DNA of 64,000 nt from Sediminibacillus dalangtanensis. GTDB taxonomy: Bacteria; Bacillota; Bacilli; Bacillales; Amphibacillaceae. The translations under genes and the position numbers were made by a program. Below, in pieces: positions 8,348 to 15,517 of this stretch. Position 1 is the first letter of the stretch; each line of letters begins with the position of its first letter. The DNA lies in assembly GCF_017792025.1 (NCBI RefSeq), contig NZ_CP046956.1:3472001-3536000 (forward strand), written 5' to 3'. A model generated the notes under the pieces. That model did not search any database. It worked only from the letters and a program-made list of their open reading frames with translations, and had not been told where the DNA came from.

Positions 8348-9175
8348 TTACCGCAGTTGGTTTACCAATCCTGCCATTTGATCATTCATGGAAATCGATC
8401 GGGCATTGAATTGGTAAGAACGCTGTGTCAGCAGCATATCAGTCATTTGCTTGGAAATGTCCACATTGGAACTCTCCAGAGAACTGGTTTTCACGCGCAA
8501 ATCATTTTCGCCGACTTGCTGAATGATTTCCCCCTCCTGGTAATTCAATGCGTCCAAATCCGGAAGGCGGAAACTGTTATCTCCCGTTGGTTCTAGCACA
8601 CGGGGACGTACCGCTTCTACAACCGCCAGCCTTCCTTCCTGTGCTGTTTGTCCGTTCCGAGTAACTTCAATTATTCCATTACCCGTTATCTGTATGTCTT
8701 CAAACCCGTCAGCAAAAGTCAACGGTCCGTTTTCTCCCAAAATCGGATTACCATCCTGATTGGTGAGCATAACCTGACCATTTTCCAATGGGTTCAAATA
8801 AAAGGAACCGGCACGGGTAAACCTTGTTTCACTCACGCCATTTTCCGTCACTTGCACTTGAAATAGCTGATTGTCATCAAGCAGTGCCACGTCCAGTGCC
8901 CTCCCCGTTTCCTGAAGGGAGCCGGCAGACAAGTCTGCATTGGTATGACCAAGCTTCGCGCCGGACCCGACCCGCAATCCATCCGGTGTCAAGCGGCCTT
9001 CAGCATTAGCCGGGTCTGACAAGTTGTCGATTTGCTGAAACAATAAGGAAGAAAAATTTGCCTGACGGCTTTTATAACCATTGGTATTCGTATTCGCCAG
9101 GTTATTTCCAATCAAATCCAATTTATTTTGCAGCTGCCCCATCGTGACCGCTGCCTGTATCCCGATTCTACTCAT
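8348..9175 (-). CDS. flhP: Flagellar hook-basal body protein FlhP
   Basis: 275-residue rod/hook-family protein. It carries the N-terminal motif (ITMGQLQNKLDLIGNNLANTNTNGYK-like, residues 10-35) and the C-terminal motif (SSLESSNVDISKQMTDMLLTQRSYQFNARSI-like, residues 230-265) that form coiled coils in the flagellar axial structure. In B. subtilis flhO and flhP sit beside mbl and encode distal or proximal rod proteins, as here. The gene starts 11 bases after flhO and is probably cotranscribed with it. GGGGGA lies five bases before the ATG. Confidence 0.93.
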   Translation of the reverse strand: MSRIGIQAAVTMGQLQNKLDLIGNNLANTNTNGYKSRQANFSSLLFQQIDNLSDPANAEGRLTPDGLRVGSGAKLGHTNADLSAGSLQETGRALDVALLDDNQLFQVQVTENGVSETRFTRAGSFYLNPLENGQVMLTNQDGNPILGENGPLTFADGFEDIQITGNGIIEVTRNGQTAQEGRLAVVEAVRPRVLEPTGDNSFRLPDLDALNYQEGEIIQQVGENDLRVKTSSLESSNVDISKQMTDMLLTQRSYQFNARSISMNDQMAGLVNQLR

Positions 9176-9186
9176 GCCAATCCCCC

Positions 9187-10011
9187 TTATCTTACTCGGC
9201 CGATTTCATTGACGGCTTTTTCCATACTCGAATCATATGCTTTTAAGACTTTTTGATTGGTTTCAAAAGAGCGGTACGCTTCCATCATGTCCGTCATCGA
9301 CCGCAAGGAATCCACGTTGGAACCTTCCAGTGCACCCTGCTGAACCGAAAAGGTGACGCCCGCTGCGGCTCTGCCATCAACAGCCGGATCGACTCCTTCA
9401 GCCATCTGGAAGACATTCTCGCCCTCCTTGATCAAAGAATTGGCATCTGCCGCATAAGCAATGCCCAGCGGAATGTTTTGCCCGTCGATCTGCACGGTCC
9501 CTTCCTCTGTTACGTTAAATTCCATGTTGTTGGTCTGAATCGGATTGCCGGCTTGATCCAATACATAAAAACCTTGATTGGAAACAAGAAAGCCATCGCC
9601 GTCAACGGTAAAGTTGCCATTCCGGGACAAGCGCTCTTCTCCTTCCCCATTTTGCAAGGTGAAGAATAGACTGCCGTTTTCATCAGGCAGATTCCCATTC
9701 ACAAGCGCCATGTCCGTTGAGATACCAGTCTCTTGCAAATCTCCCTGGCTAAAATCCGGGATGTTTTCCTGTACATAGACACCTGAATTGATAGAGCCGA
9801 TCGTCGTCGGCATCGCTCTGCTCAAGTTACGACTCGTCGGTACGTTCTGCTCTTCCATCCGCTGCAACAACAACTCAGGAAATGCTTTCAACGTGGCTTG
9901 ATCCTGCTTGTAGCCGGGCGTTTGTGCATTGGCAATATTGTTGGACAATGCCTCCTGCCTTCGCTGTTGCGCCAGCATTCCGGAAGCTGCTGTATAATAT
10001 CCTCTTAACAA
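9187..10011 (-). CDS. flhO: Flagellar hook-basal body protein FlhO
   Basis: 274 residues, same family as flhP. The N-terminal block is ASGMLAQQRRQEALSNNIAN, then QTPGYKQDQ; the C-terminal block is LEGSNVDSLRSMTDMMEAYRSFETNQKVLKAYD-like. A longer frame begins with GTG at 10032, but it has no ribosome site. TTG at 10011 has GGGG eight bases upstream and gives LLRGYYTAASG, which aligns with the family N-terminus. It is a structural part of the flagellar rod, exported by the flagellar type III apparatus, so no signal peptide is expected or seen. Confidence 0.9.
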   Translation of the reverse strand: MLRGYYTAASGMLAQQRRQEALSNNIANAQTPGYKQDQATLKAFPELLLQRMEEQNVPTSRNLSRAMPTTIGSINSGVYVQENIPDFSQGDLQETGISTDMALVNGNLPDENGSLFFTLQNGEGEERLSRNGNFTVDGDGFLVSNQGFYVLDQAGNPIQTNNMEFNVTEEGTVQIDGQNIPLGIAYAADANSLIKEGENVFQMAEGVDPAVDGRAAAGVTFSVQQGALEGSNVDSLRSMTDMMEAYRSFETNQKVLKAYDSSMEKAVNEIGRVR

Positions 10012-10152
10012 GATTCCTGCCCCTTTTTTCACAAACAGCTGAACGCCGTCTGCATGTTATTCGTTATGCCACTTTCTAAGTGGTTACCAAAATCACACGA
10101 AAAACTGCTTTTCCAGACATTTTTCGCAAAATCGTCAGTAGGAAATAGTCGA

Positions 10153-11154
10153 TTACACGATGCTTTTCTTATCGATTTTATCGATATTTTCCAGCATGAT
10201 ACCTGTTCCTCTGGCTACACAATTCATCGGCTCATCCGCCAGCAGTACAGGCACTTTCAATTGGTCAGCCAGCAACTGATCGAATCCGTGAAGCAATGCA
10301 CCGCCACCAGTGAGAATAACTCCGCGGTCGATAATATCTGCCGACAGCTCAGGCGGGGTATGCTCTAACACCGTTTTGGCTGCCTGGACGATCAAAGAGA
10401 CTGATTCGCGCAGCGCTTCTTCAATTTCCGCTGAATGAATGGTGATGGTGCGTGGAAGTCCAGACACCATGTCGCGTCCGCGGATATCGATGCTTTCATC
10501 ACGAGCTCCAGGGAAAACTGTCGCTACATTGATCTTGATATCCTCTGCCGTACGTTCCCCAATCAACAGCTTATACTTTTTCTTCACATAATTAAGGATT
10601 TCGTGGTCAAATTTGTCCCCGGCCATTTTAATCGATTGAGCGGTTACAATATCTCCCATCGAAAGGACTGCTACATCCGTGGTCCCGCCACCTATGTCTA
10701 CAACCATGTTTCCGCTCGGCTGGAAAATATCCATACCAGCTCCGATGGCTGCCACTTTCGGTTCTTCTTCTAAGTATATTTTCTTGCCGCCAGATTTTTC
10801 AGCAGCTTCTTTGATTGCTTTCTGCTCTACCTTGGTAATGTTGGTCGGGCAGCAAATCAGCATCCGGGGCTTCGATAAAAAGCCGCGTGCATTTATTTTA
10901 TTGATAAAGTATCTCAACATCGCTTCTGTCACATCAAAATCGGCAATGACCCCATCTTTTAGCGGCCGAATAGCCTCAATATTGCCCGGGGTACGTCCGA
11001 CCATACGCCGCGCAGCGTCTCCTACTTCCAACACTTTTCCCGAGTTGCGGTCCATGGCCACTACCGAGGGTTCATTTAGTACGATTCCTTTTCCTTTTAC
11101 GTGGATTAACACGTTCGCTGTCCCAAGATCTATTCCAATGTCCCTAGAAAACAT
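10153..11154 (-). CDS. mbl: Rod-shape protein Mbl (MreB family actin)
   Basis: 333 residues. Filament-forming ATPase on the inner membrane face that guides lateral wall synthesis. Actin-fold motifs are DIGIDLGTANVL (phosphate 1), MVVDIGGGTTDVAVLS (phosphate 2) and VILTGGGALLHG (adenosine). Lying next to spoIIID and flhO/flhP identifies it as Mbl rather than MreB, which sits in the mreBCD operon. GGAGG is well placed before the ATG, and a sigma-A promoter is visible at 11218-11246. Confidence 0.95.
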   Translation of the reverse strand: MFSRDIGIDLGTANVLIHVKGKGIVLNEPSVVAMDRNSGKVLEVGDAARRMVGRTPGNIEAIRPLKDGVIADFDVTEAMLRYFINKINARGFLSKPRMLICCPTNITKVEQKAIKEAAEKSGGKKIYLEEEPKVAAIGAGMDIFQPSGNMVVDIGGGTTDVAVLSMGDIVTAQSIKMAGDKFDHEILNYVKKKYKLLIGERTAEDIKINVATVFPGARDESIDIRGRDMVSGLPRTITIHSAEIEEALRESVSLIVQAAKTVLEHTPPELSADIIDRGVILTGGGALLHGFDQLLADQLKVPVLLADEPMNCVARGTGIMLENIDKIDKKSIV

Positions 11155-11486
11155 GAATCTTGATCCTCCCTGCGTAATATTGATGCGTCGTATCCGTCCC
11201 TGAACACAATGCTACTAATGATATATTTTATCACAAATCTTTTCAATTAGTTAGCGAGAATCAAAAAAAATCTTGGTAATTTCCAAATTCTGCTGAAGAA
11301 TGCCAGACACCAGCAAATCAGAGTCTGACAAGGTTGATACAGAAGGTTAGGATCTTACTGCATTTTGATGGGAAATACCGGATCCAGTCAAAAGTACTGG
11401 ATTAATCACATTGGATAAAAGAGGAACTGATTCCCAATAGGCACGAGTATCCTTTGGGAATTTTTTAATGGCAGGTATAATGGCAT
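11155..11486. other. Intergenic region between spoIIID and mbl
   Basis: Holds the mbl promoter (11218-11246) and otherwise no recognisable element up to the spoIIID terminator. A 61-codon minus frame at 11347-11532 overlaps that terminator and has no ribosome site, so it is not accepted. Confidence 0.5.
11218..11246 (-). promoter_or_regulatory. Sigma-A promoter of mbl
   Basis: On the minus strand, TTGAAA (11241-11246), 17-bp spacer, TATCAT (11218-11223). It lies about 64 bp upstream of the mbl ATG. Confidence 0.65.
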
Positions 11487-11520
11487 AAAAAGAAGGCTTC
11501 CGCCTGTGTGGGCGTAAGCC
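11487..11520 (-). terminator. Terminator after spoIIID
   Basis: Stem GGCTTaCGCC / GGCGgAAGCC (11495-11520), with one internal mismatch. It is followed on the minus strand by TTCTTTTT and lies 19 bases after the stop codon. Confidence 0.75.
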
Positions 11521-11539
11521 AAACTTGCTCAACTTCTAT

Positions 11540-11824
11540 TTAACTTACTGGTTCCGCAGGAGTATCTGCTTCTGTCGTGTTAATACTGTATTTTAACTTT
11601 GTAGCTTCGCCGCCGCGGAGATGGCGGATTGCTTTATGGTGGTCCAAAACCGTTTTTACTTCATTCGCCAGCTCCGGATTGATTTCCGGCAGCCTTTCCG
11701 TTAAATCTTTATGGACCGTGCTTTTTGATACCCCGAACTCTTTCGCTATCACTCTAACTGTCTTCCTGGTCTCTACAATGTACTTCCCAATCCTGATAGT
11801 TCTCTCTTTGATGTAGTCATGCAC
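11540..11824 (-). CDS. spoIIID: Sporulation transcriptional regulator SpoIIID
   Basis: 94-residue DNA-binding regulator of mother-cell gene expression during sporulation (it acts with SigE, then SigK). The helix-turn-helix is RVIAKEFGVSKSTVHKDLTE, and a conserved basic stretch HLRGGEATKLKY follows. The start is GTG at 11824 (VHDYIKERTIRIGKYI), with GGGAGG eight bases upstream. The frame extends 16 codons further upstream without support from the family. It is expected to be transcribed in the mother cell by SigE. Confidence 0.97.
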   Translation of the reverse strand: MHDYIKERTIRIGKYIVETRKTVRVIAKEFGVSKSTVHKDLTERLPEINPELANEVKTVLDHHKAIRHLRGGEATKLKYSINTTEADTPAEPVS

Positions 11825-12051
11825 ACCACTCGCCTCCCTGAGTTGTAAGTCCAAGGTGTGAAATTGAGACATAGGTGCTGAGAAAATAATGACTGGAATA
11901 TTCTATGTAAAAAGATACAAAGCGGCGCGGTTGTTATCTTCGATGTTTAGTGGAAAAGCCCCACAGTACGCTCACCTCAGACCATGCTTGAATGCTAGGT
12001 TTTTACCATTTTATTAAAATCGGCTCGCAATTATGATTAAATTTGTAAATT

Positions 12052-12123
12052 GGAGGGACAGTCCCCCACTACGCTGTCACTTTAGCGCGACGCAGTGTTA
12101 GTTAGTTGGGGGACTGTCCCTCC
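12052..12123. repeat. REPIN-like inverted repeat pair between spoIIID and the AimP-like gene
   Basis: Cores AGGGACAGTCCCC (12054-12066) and GGGGACTGTCCCT (12109-12121), with GGAGGG outer and CCCCA/GGGGG inner extensions. It makes a long near-perfect hairpin with about 40 bp between the cores. It is followed on the plus strand by ATTTTTTTG. Confidence 0.8.
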
Positions 12124-12134
12124 TATTTTTTTGC

Positions 12135-12167
12135 AGAAAAAAAGCACCCATTCAGGATGGGCGCTTT
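12135..12167 (-). terminator. Terminator, probably of the AimP-like transcript
   Basis: Minus-strand stem AAAGCGCCCAT / ATGGGTGCTTT (12141-12167), followed by TTTTTTTC. It lies 130 bases past the AimP-like stop, with nothing coding between. Confidence 0.7.
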
Positions 12168-12298
12168 GTCTATTTGAAAATAACTAAGGGGTACTTTTTT
12201 AGCGAGTTCAGTTAAGAGGGAAGCATCTGGGATGCTATTTTTTTGTTTATTTTTAGTCTGCATGTTCCCTGCAGTAAAAATGGGCTGTTTGGTTGGTA

Positions 12299-12454
12299 TT
12301 AGCCGATTTCACCGTACTCTGGATCGTAATGAATAACAATCGGCTCGTCATCAACCGGCTCCTTGTCCTTGCCGTCTGCCAGGAATGCAGCTCCCGGTTG
12401 TACCAAAGCAAACCCTACCACCAACACAAGCAATGCAACTAATCTTTTTACCAT
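12299..12454 (-). CDS. AimP-like secreted signalling pro-peptide (candidate)
   Basis: 51 codons: MVKRLVALLVLVVGFALVQ begins a clear Sec signal (two basic residues, 15-residue hydrophobic core, PGAA then FLADG as possible cleavage sites). The remaining mature part is acidic (DGKDKEPVDDEP) and ends in HYDPEYGEIG. A perfect AGGAGG sits nine bases before the ATG. It follows a receptor of the AimR family on the same strand. AimP pheromone precursors are likewise 40-50 residue exported peptides encoded directly downstream of aimR, with the active hexapeptide at the C-terminus. The active peptide here could be the last 5-8 residues, ending EYGEIG; this is inference. The ending differs from the xxxRGA type of the SPbeta group. 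Confidence 0.72.
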   Translation of the reverse strand: MVKRLVALLVLVVGFALVQPGAAFLADGKDKEPVDDEPIVIHYDPEYGEIG

Positions 12455-12694
12455 AAATAAAACCCTCCTAAAAAATTTTATTTATAAAAAGATTGTTCGA
12501 TCCAGAAAAGATTGTTATGTAGTTTTCCAAGGAAGCTATTCTGGAAAAAGCAATCCTCTTACCAAAATAATCGTTTGAACAAATCCTGAATACCTTTATT
12601 GTCGGAGAAAAACTCGGATGAGATCATTTGAGGTGGAACTGTATCCAATAAGCCTCCTAATGTCTTGCTTGTTTATCCTCATTAACACATGATT
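12455..12694. other. Spacer between AimR-like receptor and AimP-like peptide genes
   Basis: 240 bp with a 29-codon candidate ORF near the receptor end, and an A+T-rich stretch just before the peptide ribosome site. No terminator hairpin was found, so read-through from the receptor gene to the peptide gene is possible. Confidence 0.45.
12559..12648 (-). CDS. Possible 29-codon ORF between receptor and peptide genes
   Basis: TTG-initiated frame giving LDTVPPQMISSEFF..., ending IQDLFKRLFW. AGGAGG lies four bases before the TTG, a little close. There is no signal peptide; the C-terminus is amphipathic and basic. The in-frame upstream stop is nine codons before the TTG. It could be a real microprotein of the locus, a regulatory leader, or chance. 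I recognise no homologue. Confidence 0.3.
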   Translation of the reverse strand: MDTVPPQMISSEFFSDNKGIQDLFKRLFW

Positions 12695-13750
12695 TCAAGC
12701 ATCGTTTTTAAATCGACTGTTATTTATCGCCAATAACGGAAGGCGTGAGAAAAAGTAATCACTTCTTTTAACAATAAAGTCGTTATAAGCACGAAGTAGT
12801 ATTCCTTTGTCCTGTTCTGCTAAACCAAGGTAGTATTTTCGAAAGGGAGATTCCAAGGAAATGCTTTTAAGGATTCTTTTTGCTTCTTCCATGTCTCCTC
12901 TGGCTATTGCCAAATGAGCTTGTTCACTTGGATCAGTGGTGGTAACTCCATCAACAACTCCAAAATGAGCCGAAATGAAGGGGTAGTTTTGTTGTTCTAT
13001 TGCCTTGATAAGAGTGGTTTTATTGTAGAGAGTGGCGATACGTTTTGCTTCCTCCAAGTGATAGATACATTGGAGATAGTTTTCATATAAATAACTCAAA
13101 CCTAGGTGCATGTGAATATTAGCTTTTCTCTCCTGGCAATAAGGATAAGTTAAAACCTGAAATGCATACTTTCTTGCCAAAATTAACTCGTTTCTTTTCC
13201 AGTAGTATGTAAATAAGGTCTCATTGAGGCGGACGAAAAAGAGTGAGGTTAAAAAGGAATCCTCTATCTCGCTGATGAGTTCAGACTGATGATCCAGGTA
13301 ATCACCCAGTTTTTCAAATTCATTTAAGTCATAGTAGAGATAGATTTTCATAAAGCCGACTAAACAATTCAGTTCTGCGATATTCGTTTTCATTTGATGC
13401 ACTTTTTCCAGCAACTCGTGTTTCGGCTTGGCGCCTTGCTTACGAAGGACGAAGAGTTCATAGAGGTAGGCCCATTTCCGATTAATAGGATTAACGCTTT
13501 GTTTATTTTGTAGAAGTAACATATCCAATTCCTGAAAGAAACCATTCATATAAAGAAATTCCATGCCTGTCCTTTTCACATAGTCGGATGTCGAGTCCAT
13601 GCAAAAAAGCCTTGTCATATGAACAACCTCGTCTTCCGTGTGATCCATGCGAATAGTATTTACATAGTCTTCTATAGTCATGTGTTTATTTAACATGGGT
13701 TTCTCAACGACCCTTTCAATAAATTTACGTCGGGAAGGGCTTCTCGTCAT
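12695..13750 (-). CDS. aimR: AimR-family peptide-pheromone receptor (TPR protein) lacking an evident HTH
   Basis: 351 residues, all-helical, with TPR-like repeats throughout. The resemblance to AimR, the arbitrium receptor of SPbeta-group phages, is clearest in the C-terminal third: DPSEQAHLAI (273-282), a GDMEEAKRIL helix, KYYLGLAEQDK (305-315) and SDYFFSRLPLL (330-340). An RTGMEFLYMNGFFQELDMLL stretch (60-79) matches the first TPR helices. AimR proteins are about 380-400 residues and start with a DNA-binding HTH. Here only about 20 mostly basic residues (MTRSPSRRKFIERVVEK) precede the TPR part. The start is secure: AAGGAGG lies six bases upstream, and there is no open HTH frame before it. 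A sigma-A promoter and an SOS-type box precede it. Family membership rests on remembered motifs. Confidence 0.8.
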   Translation of the reverse strand: MTRSPSRRKFIERVVEKPMLNKHMTIEDYVNTIRMDHTEDEVVHMTRLFCMDSTSDYVKRTGMEFLYMNGFFQELDMLLLQNKQSVNPINRKWAYLYELFVLRKQGAKPKHELLEKVHQMKTNIAELNCLVGFMKIYLYYDLNEFEKLGDYLDHQSELISEIEDSFLTSLFFVRLNETLFTYYWKRNELILARKYAFQVLTYPYCQERKANIHMHLGLSYLYENYLQCIYHLEEAKRIATLYNKTTLIKAIEQQNYPFISAHFGVVDGVTTTDPSEQAHLAIARGDMEEAKRILKSISLESPFRKYYLGLAEQDKGILLRAYNDFIVKRSDYFFSRLPLLAINNSRFKNDA

Positions 13751-13804
13751 ATCATACCTCCTTCTTTCCTTACAAGATGCGAGTTAACTTGTCATCTTTA
13801 TTTA

Positions 13805-13832
13805 ATTATCGCATAAATATTACGTATTTCAA
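13805..13832 (-). promoter_or_regulatory. Sigma-A promoter of the AimR-like gene
   Basis: Minus strand TTGAAA (13827-13832), 16-bp spacer, GATAAT (13805-13810). It lies 54 bp upstream of the ATG. Confidence 0.65.
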
Positions 13833-13842
13833 CAGGAAAATA

Positions 13843-13856
13843 CGAACATTAGTTCG
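13843..13856. promoter_or_regulatory. LexA/DinR-type SOS box
   Basis: CGAACATTAGTTCG matches the Bacillus LexA arms CGAAC-N4-GTTCG exactly. It ends ten bases upstream of the -35 of the AimR-like gene. One half site (AAATACGAACATT) also resembles a PurR box with one mismatch, but no second PurBox at the usual spacing is seen. LexA is therefore the better reading. Confidence 0.6.
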
Positions 13857-13923
13857 ACAATATATTGCAAAATGTTACAAATTTCTGACTTTTTCTACAA
13901 GCATAACTAGGTCTTTTTTCGCA

Positions 13924-14163
13924 GGACAAAAGCGCAAGCGCCTGTTTAAAGGAGTACAGGCTAAAGCTGCCATGTCCTGTAGCAACGCCTGCATGATCCA
14001 CATCGTTTAGGCCTCCGACATGCTTAAGACAAGCCTCGGCGTGGTGCTTCTTGCCATACAGAGGCTTGTCTTAAGATCTCGAGGGGGGAGGAGCTGGAGC
14101 TGGACGTGGCTGGTTCAGCCAATAATGATCCACAGACAGTTAATTTTATCATTTCCAATACAA
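13924..14163. repeat. 240-bp structured dispersed element, copy 1
   Basis: Closely similar over its whole length to 48103-48342. It begins GGACAAAAGCGCAAGCGCC (a GCGC-AA-GCGC mini-hairpin) and ends near TTATCATTTCC. Inside is a perfect 15-bp stem CTTAAGACAAGCCTC / GAGGCTTGTCTTAAG plus smaller stems. It directly abuts the spoIIQ terminator. Small frames across it are not genes. Confidence 0.85.
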
Positions 14164-14164
14164 T

Positions 14165-14192
14165 AAAAAACCCCGGTAACTATACCGGGGTG
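14165..14192 (-). terminator. Terminator after spoIIQ
   Basis: Stem ACCCCGGTA / TACCGGGGT (14170-14191). It is followed on the minus strand by TTTTTT, about ten bases past the stop. Confidence 0.85.
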
Positions 14193-14202
14193 GGTGTTCC
14201 CT

Positions 14203-15120
14203 TTATGCGTTAGCCATTGCTGCGGAAGATTCACGATCTCCAGCCGAAGACTCTTCTGTTGAGCTGCTGTCATCGACATTTCCCTGGTCTTGTTCCGAAT
14301 CAGTTTTTTCCTCGTCGGATTCAGTACCTTCCTCTGTCGAAGCATCCTGCTCGCTGTTTGTTTCTTCATCTGCAGAAGCGTCTTTGTCCTGTGTGTCCTC
14401 TTCCTGATTTTGCTCTTCTTCAGAAGACTCCGCTTCCAGCTCATTTAGTTGCCGGTTGAAATACGATTCTGGATTGACTGGTGTATCACCCTGGCGCAGT
14501 TCAAAGTGTACATGGGTACCGCTTGCCTGGCCGAATAGATTTTTACCAGCCGTTCCGATAACGTCGCCTTGTTGAACCTTGGCACCTGCTTCTACCGCTA
14601 CCTCTGCCAGACTAGCATAGTAAGTAGTGACTTCATTCTCGTGGGAAAGCTTGACTACGTTACCCAAAAGCGGATCTTCTTTGACTTCAACAACTTCACC
14701 GCTCAGGGAAGCAGTAACATCAAAACTTTCTCCTTCCGCTGCAGCAATGTCGACACCGGTGCTTTGATAGTACTTATTGTTGTATAGTACAAGTGCTTTT
14801 TCTTGATCTTCACTATCTGCACTATAGTCATAAAACTTTGTTACAATCTCGGCTTGTGCTTCTTCCTGCACCGGCATTTTGATTACTTCCTGCTGCTCCA
14901 ACACTGGTTCGGCATCTTCACCCATGTCAAATGGATTTTCGGTAATGCTATCCAACTCGGAATCATTTTCCGCCTGCTCAGGGGTATCCAGGCTTTGATA
15001 CCATAGAACTCCTGTTAAAAGCAAAGCAGCCATCGTCAAGTAAAGTGCCGGGAAAAACCATTTCTTACGAAAGATACGTTTCCATCCATTTTTTGAAACG
15101 TTCTTGTTTTCCTCTCTCAT
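14203..15120 (-). CDS. spoIIQ: Stage II sporulation protein SpoIIQ (LytM/M23-fold)
   Basis: 305 residues. Forespore membrane protein that binds SpoIIIAH across the intermembrane space to hold the engulfing membranes and build the feeding channel. Basic N-terminus, one TM span (about 25-45), linker, then an M23/LytM domain (about 130-220) with STGVDIAAAEGE and THVHFELRQG. The first metal ligand His of active M23 enzymes is Ser/Thr here, so it should be catalytically inactive, as SpoIIQ of B. subtilis is thought to be. The last 75 residues are an acidic Glu/Ser/Asp tail, longer than in B. subtilis. ATG 15120 is chosen because GAGGTG precedes it at six bases. Confidence 0.93.
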   Translation of the reverse strand: MREENKNVSKNGWKRIFRKKWFFPALYLTMAALLLTGVLWYQSLDTPEQAENDSELDSITENPFDMGEDAEPVLEQQEVIKMPVQEEAQAEIVTKFYDYSADSEDQEKALVLYNNKYYQSTGVDIAAAEGESFDVTASLSGEVVEVKEDPLLGNVVKLSHENEVTTYYASLAEVAVEAGAKVQQGDVIGTAGKNLFGQASGTHVHFELRQGDTPVNPESYFNRQLNELEAESSEEEQNQEEDTQDKDASADEETNSEQDASTEEGTESDEEKTDSEQDQGNVDDSSSTEESSAGDRESSAAMANA

Positions 15121-15236
15121 GATCATCACCTCAGCTACCATTCTGAGCAGAAAATGAGAGATATATACATTTTAAAAAATTTTTTTAGTAATTAATGTTC
15201 GACAAACTCCTGTTTTTATACATCAAACAAGAAAAA

Positions 15237-15294
15237 AGGGACTGACCCCCATTCCGTTCTCCAGTCGGAAATCGGTGTGTTGGGGTCAGTCCCC
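15237..15294. repeat. REPIN-like inverted repeat pair upstream of spoIIQ
   Basis: Cores AGGGACTGACCCC (15237-15249) and GGGGTCAGTCCCC (15282-15294) in inverted orientation, 32 bp apart. It lies in the 397-bp spacer between spoIID and spoIIQ. Confidence 0.8.
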
Positions 15295-15369
15295 TTAATA
15301 AGAGATTCAGTGTCTAGTTCACACAACGGATGGCGCTCATGCCCGGCATGGAAGCTTTTTGGTTTTTTG

Positions 15370-15484
15370 GGGGACAGTCCCCATAATGGTTGCTGCTGTT
15401 GTTTTTCCTTTGTATGGGGACTGTCCCCGTTTTTCTCTTTTTGCCCTGTTTTTCCTGGATTTCACGGCGGGAGGGACTGACCCC
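15370..15484. repeat. REPIN pair plus a single REP core next to the spoIID stop
   Basis: Cores at 15370-15382 (GGGGACAGTCCCC) and 15416-15428 (GGGGACTGTCCCC) form a pair. A solitary AGGGACTGACCCC sits at 15472-15484, 33 bases from the spoIID stop. With the pair at 15237, five cores lie within 250 bp. Plus and minus frames here are artefacts of the repeats. Confidence 0.75.
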
Positions 15485-15517
15485 ATCTCTCGACCCCATC
15501 TCTCCCTCATCTCCTTT

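Noticed and set aside
11347..11532. 61-codon minus frame between spoIIID and mbl
   Set aside because: It overlaps the spoIIID terminator and lacks a ribosome site.
12299..13750. Prophage remnant around the AimR-like gene
   Set aside because: No integrase, att-like direct repeats or phage structural genes flank it. The neighbours are intact sporulation and shape genes. A phage origin of the receptor itself remains possible.
13777..14010. 77-codon plus frame, and its counterpart around 48030-48393
   Set aside because: Both are translations of the 240-bp repeated element. Similar peptides at two sites reflect the DNA repeat, not a gene family.
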